From NCBI GenBank assembly GCA_949752735.1, contig OX457042.1:59462297-59526296 (forward strand): DNA of 64,000 bases, read 5' to 3'. Below are positions 23,854-34,893 of the stretch, one piece after another. The stretch's first letter is position 1. Each line of letters begins with the position of its first letter. A program made the translations under genes and the position numbers. The notes beneath the pieces are model-generated. The model did no database searches. It had not been told where the DNA came from and saw nothing but the letters and a program-made list of their open reading frames with translations. Origin of the DNA: Lumbricus terrestris. Taxonomy: Eukaryota > Annelida > Clitellata > Crassiclitellata > Lumbricidae.

Positions 23854-24711
23854 GGTGTACGGACATTTGAACGGTTGTCATTTGAACGGACGACACTTGA
23901 CTGGCCACACTTTAACAAGCCATAATTATTAAAACGGGCCGACAATAGAACTGGCGACATTTGACCGGAACGTTAGGCCTATATTACCGGACCGACTAAT
24001 GAACAATTCACGAGGACGGTGCGGCGTTCTACACTATGCACGTAGGCCTATGCCTACTTTGAGTTTTGACTGAATGTTGGGCGCGATGTTTGATGACACT
24101 GAATATTAGAGAAAGTTATATAAAGTTTTACTGTTACTTTTAGCCTGCGTGTGAGAGCAAGTTTTGTTTTTACGCGTGAGACATAGCGTTATGACCACCG
24201 CAACACATGGACCTTTTTGACAGGTCTCAAGGAAGACATTCAATTGCAAAAGATTACTTAGGCATAGACATATTTTTATTGATCCCAACAATTCAATTGT
24301 ACATGTATGTTTAACAAAGTAGGCCTACAGACACAATTCGCAATAAGAAAATACTTTCTTGCAAGGATCGACCGGGATGCTTCAACCAGGCAGGACGAAA
24401 TATCAAGAATTAAACAAACAGATTGCCGTACACGTTCAGTCGCCAGCTACAGCAAGGAGAGATTTTAGTGTATTTTAGCTCAGTTACCTATTTGGCACAC
24501 ATAGACATTGAATTTGGTAGGTCAACATGTCCAAGACAGTAAATGTTCGATTGCTTTTAATTTTAATTTTTTTTTCGATTGATGGTCCACCGCGGTCATC
24601 TGTCGCCCGTTCGGTCGTTCAATGGTCTCAGCGGTCATCTAATACACCGTTCTACTGTCGCCGTTCTAGTGTCGCACATTCTTTTGTCGTCCGTTCAAAT
24701 GTCATGGAACC
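23854..24711. mobile_element. TU-like foldback element 2
   Basis: Exact 8-bp duplication AATCTGTG at 23846-23853 and 24712-24719. Left arm (about 23860-23972) is a run of diverged 15-bp units near GGTTGTCATTTGAAC; right arm (about 24585-24706) has the complementary units such as CCGTTCTAGTGTCG. Termini are GGTGTAC... and ...GGAACC. The central part is unique and lacks the minisatellite of the other three. Confidence 0.85.
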
Positions 24712-24905
24712 AATCTGTGCTAGTTAAAACAAGCCCACAACACCATAATACAATAGGTTAGCTCTTTCTTGCAGGGGTTATAGACCAATTTTCCCTTTTT
24801 GCTTATTTGATTATATATGATTAAAACTATACATGTAGGGCCTATATATTTTATATTTTGCTACCTATATATGACTCTAATTGACGGTGTCACCAACGAT
24901 TAAAA

Positions 24906-25545
24906 GGTGTCACGACAACTGGTTCACCGACAACTGGTTCACGGACAATTCGTTAACCGACATTTGGTTCACGAGAATCAATCCCGTTTCTATTTCAGAA
25001 ATAAAACATTCATCCAGCTTCCATTTCTTAATCGATCTTTTAACAAATCCAGCTTCTATTTAAGCTACAAAGGGACCTTGACCAAGCTTCCATCTCTCAA
25101 GCATTCATTTCATCAGTCCAGTTTCTATTTTAGCCAGAGAAACATTCACCCAGCCTCCATTTCTGAAGTATTCATTTAATCTATCCAGCTCCTATTTAAA
25201 CACGAATACTTCCATGAATCCAGCTCCGATTTTCGCATCAACATTTTGATCAATCCAGCTCCTATTCAAGCAAGAATATTTTCATCAATTTAGTTCCAAT
25301 TTAATCAATAACGTTTTTATCAATCCGGCTCTAATTTAAGCAATGACATTTTGATCAATCCAGCTTCTATTTATGCACGAATATTTTCGTCAATCAGTTC
25401 CAATTTGAGCAAAAATATTTTCATCAAAACAGTTCCAATAATATTGCCGTGAACCAATTGTCGGTGACCGAGTTGTCTGTGGATCAATTGTCGGTGAACC
25501 AGTTGTCGGTGAACCAGTTGTCGGTGAACCAGTTGTCGTGGAACC
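24906..25545. mobile_element. TU-like foldback element 3
   Basis: Exact 8-bp duplication GATTAAAA (24898-24905, 25546-25553). The left arm begins GGTGTCACGACAACTGG and contains four 15-bp units of the type CGACAACTGGTTCAC; the right arm has the complementary units (about 25447-25540) and ends GGAACC. The core (about 24990-25440) is a minisatellite with AATCCAGCTTCTATTTAAGC-like units, the inverse complement of the core of element 1. Confidence 0.9.
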
Positions 25546-26416
25546 GATTAAAAGAGCATTTTAATTGTCACTGCAAAAGAACATCGCAATGGCGTTTTGT
25601 TTCTGATCTGAATTTGCTGGGGTATGCAATCATTCACTATTGTACTTGAGGTACGGTACAATAAAAAAAAATAAAGTATGAGAACCGCTGAACCATAATT
25701 TTTTTTATTTGAACGGTCTTTGACTGATGCTTTGTGCATGAACGAAGGAAGTGTCGAGGGACGAGAATGACCCTTCGACCGGTTTTTCGTAGGTCTACGG
25801 GAGCAATGGTCATCTAGTGCCCAGTTGGAGATGAAGGCAATGGACCGGATCTTTCTGTAGCGTGCTGTGGCCCACATGTGTGCACAGCACTGCGCAGTCA
25901 TGTAGAAGCCCTGTTGTGCAGTGAAAACTAGTCACAGACTAAGTCATTATCCTCCGATTTGAAATAATTTACAAAGGAGGATGGAAAAAGCGAGAAGGGA
26001 ATGTGAAGTTATTCAAAATTCATTTAAAATGTCCTGCAATGAACATTGCCATAAAAAGAGTTTAAGTGACGTTTGGCTAGTTGTATAATTGTGTGCAAAT
26101 TATCTCTTTCAGTTAAGGCATTTCGGTGAACGTATACGATCAGCCTAAAATGGCATTTTGTCTATCATCTGTAATCGCAGCATTAAACGTAAAACGCGTT
26201 CCGGCATAAATTTTGGATGAACTAATGATGTCTTAAGGCTCTGAAGTCCGTCCAATTGGCCAGTTACCTCAATTTGGCCATGTCTCCAGCTATATTCTGG
26301 AGACATTAGGCTACACTGGCATCCTACCTGGCAGCGCAATCAGTATGAGATCGCTGCTCTGGTTCGCCAATGTAAGTCTGATGAAGCCCCGATTTCCTGC
26401 GAGAGCTCTGTTGCTC

Positions 26417-27505
26417 GGTATGCGGACTACTGATCACAGGCCAACTGATCTAGGGACTACTGATCTAGGGACTACTGATCTAGGGACTACTGATCAGAGA
26501 CAACTGATCAAGGTACTATTGATCACAAATTATACAACGCACATCGCACGGTATTTCAACAATAAAAGAACATTCATCCAGATTCCATTTCTTAAACATT
26601 ATTTTCGTCAATCCAGATTCCATTTCTTAAACATTATTTTCGTCAATCCAGCTTCCATTTCTTAAACATTATTTTCGTGAATCCAGCTTCTATTTCTTAA
26701 GCATTATTTTCATCAATCCAGCTTCTATTTCTTAAGCATTATTTTCATCAATCCAGCTTCTATTTCTTAAGCATTATTTTTTTTGATCCAAGTCCTATTT
26801 CATCAATTAAAGAACATTCATCGAGCTTCCATTTCAATCCAGCTTCTATTTCTTAAGCATTATTTTCATCTATCCAACTCCTATTTCAACAATAAAAGAA
26901 CATTCATCCAGATTCTATTTCTTAAACATTATTTTCGTCAATCCAGCTTACATTTCTTAAACATTATTTTCGTCAATCCAATTTCTTTATTGAGCGTATA
27001 ATAAAGTTTTTTGAGTTATACAATGGACTTCGATGTATGTTACTTTGTGCTCTACCAGTCGTAAATTTAGTCATTTTACTGAGATCGTTTGCTAATAACT
27101 AATTGTCGACAGTATTAATACTGAGTAAAAGAATTCCGGTATTGAGTTTCGATCTATTAAATTGTTCTCTGATTTCAGTGATTGTGTTCGTTCTTAGACA
27201 ACTCGGACTGTGATCAATAGTACCAGGGCTTAAAGTGTGCCTGGACGGTCATGGACGGCGTCCATGCACTTGTTTTAAAATCTGAACGCCGTCCAGCCAC
27301 TTATTGCCGAGCACAGACTAGAAAGGTAAGGGGCGTCCAGGCACTTCTTTTGAAGAGGTAAGGGGCGTCCAGGCACTTATTTTTCCACACTTTAGGCACT
27401 GAATAGTACCTTGATCAGTTGCCTATGATCAGTAGTCCCTAGATCAGTAGTCCCTAGATCAGTAGTCGCTAGATCAGTTGACCTGTGATCAGTAGTCCTA
27501 GAACC
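26417..27505. mobile_element. TU-like foldback element 4
   Basis: Target duplication CTGTTGCTC (26408-26416, 27506-27514). Left arm (about 26425-26525) is built of 15-bp units GGGACTACTGATCTA; the right arm (about 27210-27500) carries the complements and is split by a nested hAT MITE. The core (about 26560-26990) is the same minisatellite as in elements 1 and 3, here with units containing TTCTTAAGCATTATTTTC. Confidence 0.9.
27224..27401. mobile_element. hAT MITE nested in the right arm of foldback element 4
   Basis: Exact 8-bp duplication AATAGTAC (27216-27223, 27402-27409) with termini CAGGGCTTAAAGTGTG and the inverse of CAGTGCCTAAAGTGTG. Contains repeated GGCGTCCAGGCACTT segments. Confidence 0.85.
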
Positions 27506-27860
27506 CTGTTGCTCCACGGGTATCCAAGGCCATCGCCCTCAGTTCTGCCCAGAAGGTAGACCTGTTGGTTCAATCGCACGAGCTGCAACGATGCGGAATC
27601 AATCCTTTTCTTGGTTTGTCCAATGATCTTGAATGGGCTCCCACATGATCCACAAAGGTTTTCTGGGTCTCATACTGAAGCATTAATAAAAATTCAAATC
27701 AAAACTGTGCTTTTTTGCCGTGCAAGTATCAGGAGCGCTTCTTAATAGGCCTAGTCAGTAGCCATCATGATAAGGCACTTAAGAAATTCTTGAATGAATG
27801 TATGAGTGACATCCAATATCGTCTTCCAATGTTAACGTTGCATATGTTTTAAATTTGTAG

Positions 27861-28047
27861 TTGTGTGTTATTCCACTGGAGATCTTAGACATTATCCTTG
27901 AAAAGTCTTATCTGCATTGGATATTGAATTCGACAACACAGCAAAGAGATGAAGATGTTATCAGGTCTCTCTTGTCAGTTGAAGTTTGCTTCATTCAAAG
28001 AATCACCAGAAAACGGTTCAAGAGGTCAATCTGGCGTTACATGAAAG
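27861..28047 (+). CDS. Exon A of the CARD/NHL gene (tentative)
   Basis: A 187-bp open segment between a splice acceptor (AAATTTGTAG at 27851-27860) and a donor (AAAG/GTAAGG). It encodes about 62 residues, helical in character and basic towards the end (ITRKRFKRSIWRYMK). It enters in phase 0 and leaves in phase 1, and phase 1 is exactly what exon B needs. I recognise no named domain; it might be a diverged part of a death-fold region. It is not a first exon because no start codon with upstream context is evident, so the gene's 5' end is not located. Linkage to exon B rests on strand, spacing and phase. Confidence 0.45.
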
Positions 28048-28402
28048 GTAAGGTTCTTTCCAAGGATCGTAACAGTTGTACAAATTATTTCTTTAGATCT
28101 CAAGACTTGCACTGAAATTGTGTGTCCTGCTCTCCATAATATAGGCTACGCGTCATCAGCATGGTGGAGTTATGCTGGGTAGCAGGAGTACAATAGATAC
28201 AGTCCGTGATGGACCGAATGTTTGGCTGCCCTCTTACCAGTGGGCAGCCCAACATTGGAACAGCTGTATAGAACAGCAGAAGGGAAACTTGTACAATTTC
28301 AAGGCTGCATACTGCATAGTGCCGATAATGATACAAAAGACAGATGCTATGAAAACTGTCGTCTCTTTGGTCAACTTGTACATTTCTGACGCGAATTAGA
28401 AT

Positions 28403-28692
28403 ATTTATTTAACAAAATCCCGGGAACCAAACTGTAATTGGTTGAATTATTAAAGAGTATTCCGTTCAATTCACATTTCCCATTAATTCACTTAAGTTTG
28501 GAGGAACTATAGTTGTCTGCCAGACGGGGGCTTCTTGTCATGTAGGTGTGCATGTGCCTGCTGGTCGGCACTCATGCGCTGTGTTCTAGTTAGCCCTACC
28601 TCTTGTCTGGATACATTTTATCCTGGGACATTTTTGTTTAGGGACTTTATGTCCAGGAATATTGTCCGGAGACATCTTGTCCATCACCAATC
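28403..28692. other. Intron A-B segment with a possible solitary foldback arm
   Basis: Mostly unremarkable AT-rich intron. From about 28603 to 28690 there are five or six degenerate 15-bp units (for example GGGACATTTTTGTTTA and GGAGACATCTTGTCC) resembling the arms of the TU-like elements, but no inverted partner could be found upstream. Confidence 0.35.
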
Positions 28693-28960
28693 TGGCATTG
28701 CGTGAAAAATGCAAATAGATGTGACAGGTTATTAGCAATTAGTGAGCAAGACATCTTGGCGTAAATGCACTTATTTTCCAAGTTGCATAAATTTCATAAC
28801 TTCAGTCATCAATGGCTTATATTCGGTTTCTATTTTAATTTACATTTTTTTATTCTATCAGCATTTCGGACAAAACTATTTTGCTAAAGATGAAATTTTC
28901 TAATAAAGGCTAAAAATTGTAATGTCATTCAAAGATAATGATGGCCTGAATATCTTTTAG

Positions 28961-29248
28961 ATTTCTTTGGAAAAGCCAAGAAAAGGTCTGCAATCATTAG
29001 AAACAACAGAAACTATCTCTTAGAAAATATTCAACCAAGTGAGGAATTAATCGCTTCTCTGTTATCTCTCGACTGCATAACACAAGAACAAAGTCACTTC
29101 ATCCAACGACAGAATTCAACACAAGATAAAAACTCAGAGCTCCTGTTCGTCGTGGAATCTTTCGACGAAGCAAAGTTCTCAAATTTCGTCAAGTGTGTTC
29201 GACAAACCAACCAGGAGACAGTGGCAAGGGTCATAGAAAATGGAGGAG
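28961..29248 (+). CDS. Exon B: CARD domain
   Basis: A 288-bp open segment (96 codons) after the acceptor TATCTTTTAG and ending at a GTGCAA donor, phase 1 at both ends. The translation has the layout of a caspase recruitment domain: basic N-terminal helix (KKRSAIIRNNRNYLLENI), then PSEELIASLLSLDCITQEQ, then HFIQ, a polar stretch, SELLFVVES, and a last pair of helices with FSNFVKCVRQTNQETVARVI. These are the six-helix hydrophobic positions of CARDs, including the characteristic Leu-x-Asn-Ile / Leu-x-x-x-x-Ile-x-x-Glu pattern and the closing Leu/Val-Arg-x-Thr-x-Gln. CARDs assemble signalling filaments in apoptosis and innate immunity in the cytoplasm. A CARD followed by exons C and D suggests an adaptor or receptor; that function is inferred. 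Confidence 0.75.
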
Positions 29249-29321
29249 GTGCAAAGTATAGGCCTAAACTTCACCTAAAGGCCTGTGACTAACATAATTT
29301 GCTTATACCAAAGGCAGTAAT

Positions 29322-29460
29322 AATAATAATAATAATAATATTATTACAAATAATAATAATAATAAAAATAATAATAATAATAATATTTATAATAGTAATA
29401 ATAATACTAATAATAATAATTGTGATAATTATGAAGTAAAAATTAATAATTAATTAATAA
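29322..29460. repeat. (AAT)n microsatellite, degraded
   Basis: Imperfect AAT/TAA tract that precedes the first endonuclease-type LINE fragments. Confidence 0.8.
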
Positions 29461-29539
29461 TATAAAGTAAAAATTAATAATTAATAATAATTATAATAAT
29501 AATATGAGAATATATAATATACGAAATGAGAGAAACGAC

Positions 29540-29635
29540 ATTTTTATACCAAAGACTTTCGGTGACCATTCAGCGCTTTAACGCGGTGGCCTTCGCGGGA
29601 TCTTTTGCTGCAGGTCAATACACGACGGCTTGAGG
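29540..29635 (+). mobile_element. Short 3' fragment of an endonuclease-type LINE
   Basis: The segment around ACCATTCAGCGCTTTAACGCGGTGGCC corresponds to the end of the ORF of the copies at 31055-31095 and 44483-44515 (RFNSVAF). It is a 5'-truncated copy between AAT-rich stretches. Confidence 0.5.
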
Positions 29636-29636
29636 T

Positions 29637-29702
29637 GAATTCGAACCCACAACCCTCCGGTTCCAAGGCACCAAACATGCCGCTACACCGCCGCGTCCCA
29701 CA
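29637..29702 (-). repeat. tRNA-derived sequence (SINE head or tRNA pseudogene)
   Basis: On the minus strand the segment reads as a tRNA-like molecule: A-box-like TGTAGCGGCATG and B box GGGTTCGAATTC at the usual distance. A complete cloverleaf cannot be drawn with confidence, so it is more likely a SINE head or pseudogene than a working tRNA. Confidence 0.5.
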
Positions 29703-29797
29703 AAATACATGGAGAACTCTTAACGTGAAGTTGAGCAGCAGAAATGGTCACCGATAATAATAATGATAATAATAATAATAATAACAACAAAAACACA

Positions 29798-31199
29798 GGA
29801 TACGACTCGTTGAGAGAATTCAAACTAATTGATGTGGAAGAAGCCCAGCTACTCGGTGCCCCACTCTCATCGGGGAAAGCGCTGCAGCAATGTCTAGAAA
29901 GCAGAACCAAAGAACTTGAGGAGAGCCTGAACAAATTAACGCTCATAGCCAGACAGGACGCACTTCTGATTTTGAGAAGTTCGCTGGGTGCGCCTAAAAT
30001 GATTTATACCCTCCGATGCCATCCGAGCGACAAACACCCCGAGTTGGAGACTTATGACACATCACTACGAAAAGGATTAGAAAAAATCCTGAATATTTCC
30101 TTAAACGACATTCAGTGGGCACAAGCCTCTTTGCCAATAAAGATGGGTGGTCTGGGTGTACGGAGAGTGTCTTCGCTGGCGCTTCCAGCCTTCCTGGCTT
30201 CAGCTGCAAGCACTCTCCCTCTCCAGACTCTCATTCTTAGCTCTCTCATTCTCGAACCGGACATACACTTTGAAGCCATGTTGTCCGAGTGGCGCTCCAA
30301 GTCGGATTTTGATGAGGCAGGAATCATGCCAACAAATCAGCAAGCATCATGGGACAAACCTCTGCTGGAAAACACTGCGAAGACACTGCTTGAAAACACA
30401 ACAGATGCATATAACATTGCGCGTTTGAAGGCTGTGTCATCGCCCCACGCTAGCGACTGGCTCCATGCTTTACCGATAACAGCATGTGGACTACGACTGG
30501 ACAACGAGGACGTTCGAGTGGCCGTCGGATTGCGACTTGGAGCCGCAATATGTGAACCCCACATTTGCGCCTGCGGAGCCCAGATTGACGCCAGAGGCAA
30601 CCACGGCCTGTCCTGCTCTCTCGGCTTCGGTCGAATCGCTCGCCATAGCACCATCAATGACATCATACACCGCTCCCTTTTAAAAGCAGGTATACCATCC
30701 ATAAAAGAACCGCCAGGACTACTACGCTCAGATGGCAGACGACCAGACGGTCTGTCCTTGATTCCATGGCGTGCGGGCCGCCATCTTGTGTGGGATGCAA
30801 CTGTAATTGACACTCTTGCACCTTCGTATCTCCAGGCAACGGCAACGACGGCGGGTGCGGCAGCCGAGATAGCAGCTGACAGGAAAAACAATAAATACGT
30901 CGCTCTTCTGAACACACATTTCTTTGTCCCTCTTGCCCTTGAAACCCTAGGTCCAATTTGCTCTGATGGCCTAAATTTTTTGTCGGATCTAGGCCGTATT
31001 CTAACTTTGTCCTCTGGTGAACTGAGAGAGACCTGCTTTTTGCTGCAACGTCTCTCTATGACCGTTCAGCGTTTCAACTCGGTGGCCTTTCGAGGAACTT
31101 TAGCTGAGCCGGTCCCAGAGGATATATAATATTAGTTATTGCTTCCCTATTTTATTGTACTTCCTGTTTTGATGTTGTTCGTTGAAAATATTAAAAGGA
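29798..31199 (+). mobile_element. Endonuclease-type (R2-like) LINE, 5'-truncated copy 1, ORF to 31129
   Basis: A continuous frame of about 444 codons to 31129, starting within the RT thumb region directly after an AAT tract. Domains in order: thumb helices with ADDITIONAL conserved LLGAPL; a CCHC knuckle of the form CxCG-x8-HG-x3-C (CACGAQIDARGNHGLSC); and a restriction-like endonuclease signature, RRPDG then WDATV about 12 residues on. An RLE downstream of RT defines the R2/R4/CRE-like group of non-LTR retrotransposons. The 3' UTR ends AAATATTAAAAGG and passes straight into (ATA)n at 31200. No stop interrupts the retained part, so it is young. The asparagine-coding (AAT)n at the front is not part of the protein. 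Confidence 0.8.
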
Positions 31200-31765
31200 T
31201 AATAATAATAATAATAAATAAAAATAAAAATAAATAAAAATAAAATAATAATAATAATAATTTTAAAAAAATTACGTCATCACCGGATAGACCTCCTGCT
31301 ATTTATTCAAATTTATTGCGTTACGATTGTTTGTTAGTGATGGATTTTATCACCATCTGATCGTTCATCGTCTCGTGATTCGGAGGTTACGTTTTATTTT
31401 ATCCGTTTCGCTAAAATCAAGTCACTTTTGGTGAAACGTCGAGGTTTCTGTTCAGTTTGTTCGGCCTCTAGTTTGATTTCTTCATAACGTTCATTGCGTC
31501 ATTTAAATTTACCTTTCATGTTTAAAGGGCTACAGCTATGACTCTACGTTACCATGACAACGTTTTATAATCAATAGGATGATTATAATATTACGTCGCC
31601 CGTTCATACGTCACAAAAACTGAAAGGAGTTTGCAGTGTATGCAGATCGCTATGTCATGTCATGTCATTCCGCCATCGTCGCTCTGCGACGGTTGGTGGC
31701 ACAAATGGATGAGCATTTTCCACAGTTGTCTATCTCCTGCCATGTTCATTAACCTCCTCCTCGAA

Positions 31766-33091
31766 AGTCCAGTCCATTTCAAGATGTTGTCTATCCATGC
31801 CATTCTTGGTCTTCCTCTTCCCTTTTCTCCCTCCATCAGTCCCGTCATCAAGTTGTTTTCTATGCTTTCCTTTTGGTGTCTCATGACGTGTCCGAAGTAT
31901 CGTAACTTTCTTGTTTTTACGTGGGTCAACAGTAAGTTCTTGCTTTGTTCCTGCTATGAAGTACACCTGTTCGTTGGTCAATTTTTTTGTCCATGGGACT
32001 CTTAATATTTTTCTAAGACATTTGTTCTCGAATGCTTGAATGCGTCTTTCCTCCTCTTTCTTTAAAGTCCATGCCTCACACCCGTATGTCGCCACTGGAA
32101 ACACCAATGCCTTCAGCAGCCTCGTCTTTGTTCTGTTGCTGACAGCTTTATTTTTCCAAATCTTCGTCATATTTACCAGACTCGTCATTCCCATCGCCAG
32201 TCTTGATTTTACTTCTCCCGTGCAATTTGCATCCTTTGTAACCCGGCATCCCAAATAAACAAATGAATCCACTTGATCCAGCTGTCCTGCGCTCACTTCT
32301 GTTGTCAAAATCTCATCTGTTGTTGTCATGACCTTCGTCTTCCCTACATTTATCTTCAGGTTGAACTGTTCTGCTGCCTTCTCTACTCGGTTCACTATTT
32401 CTTGAAGTTCTTCCGGAGATGTAGTAATCAGAACAATATCATCAGCATATCTGAGGTTGTTTATTATCCTCCCTCCGATTCTAAGGCCTCCCCCAAAGCC
32501 TTCCAATGCTATCCGCATCACCTGCTCCGATAGAATATTAAATAAGCATGGTGAGAGGTTGCACCCTTGTCTGACCCTTCCTTTTACCCTGAACCATGCT
32601 GATGTGAGGTCGTTCGTTCTCACGTTAGCGTGTTGTTGTCTGTATAAATTTCTGATTAGTTCTACCAGCTGCGGTGGGAATCCCGTGTCAAGCATGGCCA
32701 GCCACAGCTGGTCGTGCCTAACCGTGTCGAAAGCCTTGGAGAAGTCTATGAAGCAGAGGTACAACGGTTGTTTCCTCTCTCTTGCCTTCTCCAAGAGGAT
32801 CATTATGTTCACTATTTGATCTCTTGTGCCTCGTTTTGGTCTAAATCCTGCATGTTCTGGAGCGATTTCTTCCGCTAGTCTGTTTTGCATTCTTTCCAGT
32901 ATTACACGCAACAAGATCTTGCTTGCGTGGGAGACTAATGCGATTGTTCTATAATTTCCGCATTGAAGCGGGTCTCCTTTCTTTGGAAGCGGTATGAACG
33001 TTGATTGTGTCCATTCCTCTGGCCATATTCCTGTATTCCAGATCTCTACGCATATCTCGTGCAACTTGCTTATTGTCATTTTCTCCTCCAA
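31766..33091 (-). pseudogene. RTE reverse transcriptase
   Basis: About 450 codons covering the RT palm and thumb. Motifs visible: HAGFRPKRGTRDQI, CFIDFSKAFDTVRHDQLW (motif A Asp), GRVRQGCNLSPCLF (motif B), the catalytic box RYADDIVLI (YADD), and downstream YLGCRVTKDA and GCEAWTLKK typical of the RTE thumb. The C-terminus continues in another frame at 31929-31660 (GRPRMAWIDNILKWTGL), showing a frameshift near 31900. The upstream linker with PGPD lies at 33405-33103 in a separate frame. Confidence 0.85.
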
Positions 33092-33524
33092 ACTTTAATA
33101 ATTCAACTGCAATAATTATCGTCCGGGCCTGGGGCCTTTCGTGACGCTGTTCTCGTTATTGCTCTTCTGATCTCTTCAATCAATGGTGGTGGTTCTCTTT
33201 CTTGATATGAAATCTCTACTTCTTCCTCACCGTCGTACAATTTTTCGCAATATTTCTTCCATCTGCTGTTTACTGCCACTGGATCTGTGATTTTCTTTCC
33301 ATTGATGTCTCCAATGATAGTGTGCCGTGGTGTGAACTTTCCTGTGTTCCTCTTTATTGTTTGAAAGACAGGTCTGCTGTTGCCTTTGCTTGCATTTTCT
33401 TCCAATTCCTTGCAGAGTGAATCAAGTTCTTCTTGTTTGTCCCTCCGGAGTCCTGCTTGTACCTCAGCTCGCAGCTTCTTTTATTCTGTATCCGATTTTG
33501 ACTTTATCTCCCTTTTCTTCTCGA

Positions 33525-34463
33525 TCAGTTTCCATGTATCTTCTGAGATCCAGTTTTTTTTCTGGGTTGGTTCCCTTTCCTTATTGTCTCGTTTGCTGCT
33601 CCCCGCGTAACTTCCTTCAGTTGCTGCCATAATCCATCTGGTGTGCGTGGTTCTTCTATGCTCTCCAGTGCTTCGAACCTGTTTGAGATTTCTACTTGAT
33701 ATTGCTCTGCGACCTGTAAATCCCTAAGTCTCTCGAAGTCCAGAAGCAGCGGTCTTTCTCTTTTCTTTTTCTTGAATCTTAACTGCATTGTTAATATCAC
33801 TAGATTATGATCAGAGTTACAGTCCCCACTGAGATTTATCCGTGCGTTATTGATCGTTTGTTTCCATTGTTTGCCAATTAGAATATAATCCAGTTGTGCC
33901 CTAGTATGTCCATCCGGGCTTTTCCACGTGTATCGGTGTCTGTTATGTAGTCGTGATAGCGTATTAGTGATGAACAGACTGTGTTCCGCGCAGAACTCCA
34001 CCAGCATTTGTCCCCTCTCGTTTCTCTCTCCGTGTCCATATCTACCTAGCACGTCCCTTTCCGTCGCGTTTTCTCCCACTCTGGCATTAAAGTCACCTGT
34101 GATCACTAATATGTTGCGCCTGGGAACCTCTCTGATCGCATGGTCCAAGTCTGTGTAGAATTGTTCTGCTTCTCCTTCATCTTTATCTGCTGTTGGCGCA
34201 TAGCACTGTATTATTGTTATATTTCTTGGTTGTGATTCGAACGTAGCCATGATTATTCTATGATTTATCGCGTCATATGATGTCAGGCATGACGAAATAT
34301 TCTTATGAATCCAGATGGCTACTCCATGATGTTCTCTTTCTGTTCCTCCTGCGTATACCATCGTATGTCCATCCAATGTCCTAAATTGTCCAGCTCTCGC
34401 CCATTTGGTTTCTGACAAGCCGCATATGCTGACATCTAGCCTCTCCATTTCTCCACCAATCAT
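33525..34463 (-). pseudogene. RTE apurinic/apyrimidinic-type endonuclease
   Basis: About 312 codons. Conserved exonuclease-endonuclease-phosphatase motifs in order: CGLSETKW, the central QCYAPT, the catalytic ITGDFNARVG, the substrate loop (TWKSPDG...LDYILI) and the terminal SDHNLV. The first strand (IGQWNVRGLN) lies upstream but is separated by a TGA near 34478, so the nick-making enzyme is not intact. Confidence 0.85.
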
Positions 34464-34893
34464 CGATAACTTGCCTCATGCGTTAAGTCCTCGTACATTC
34501 CATTGACCTATCTTTACACGTCGTCTGCTGTTTAAGTGTCTCACCACTTTTGCCGCAGCCGCTGTTGTTGTCGTTGTTGTCGTTGTTGTTGCTGTCGTTG
34601 TTGTCGTTGTTTTCGACCAGATGGATTATGGCATACGTCACAAAAACTGAAAGGAGTTTGCAGTGTATGCAGATCGCTAAGGCAGCTTCATAACATAGAC
34701 GGGAAGGTCCATCTACACGGCCCTCGAAAGCAACCGTGTCCAGGGTCGCATAGGTTACCTCTTGCAGCGAGCTGCAGCCAGTTTGACAATCAAGAGGCAG
34801 ACGAAAGCCGCCAGACGGATGAGGCTTCTATCGACTCTCAGACGAATGTCAGCAAAGCCAGCGGAGTATGCAGTCGATGCTTGGCGATTAGAC

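Larger units (their letters stand above)
31653..34631 (-). mobile_element. RTE-type LINE with 48-bp target duplication
   Basis: The 48 bases at 31605-31652 are repeated exactly at 34632-34679, bracketing the element. On the minus strand it runs from a CAA/CGA-rich leader through an apurinic-type endonuclease and RT to a tail of ATGAC repeats at 31653-31668. Short tandem-repeat tails instead of poly(A) are typical of RTE elements. Stops and frameshifts in the endonuclease start and between endonuclease and RT make it defective. Confidence 0.9.

Noticed and set aside
29744..29797. Asparagine-rich N-terminus of the LINE protein at 29798-31129
   Set aside because: It is the AAT microsatellite into which the truncated LINE inserted, in frame by chance.
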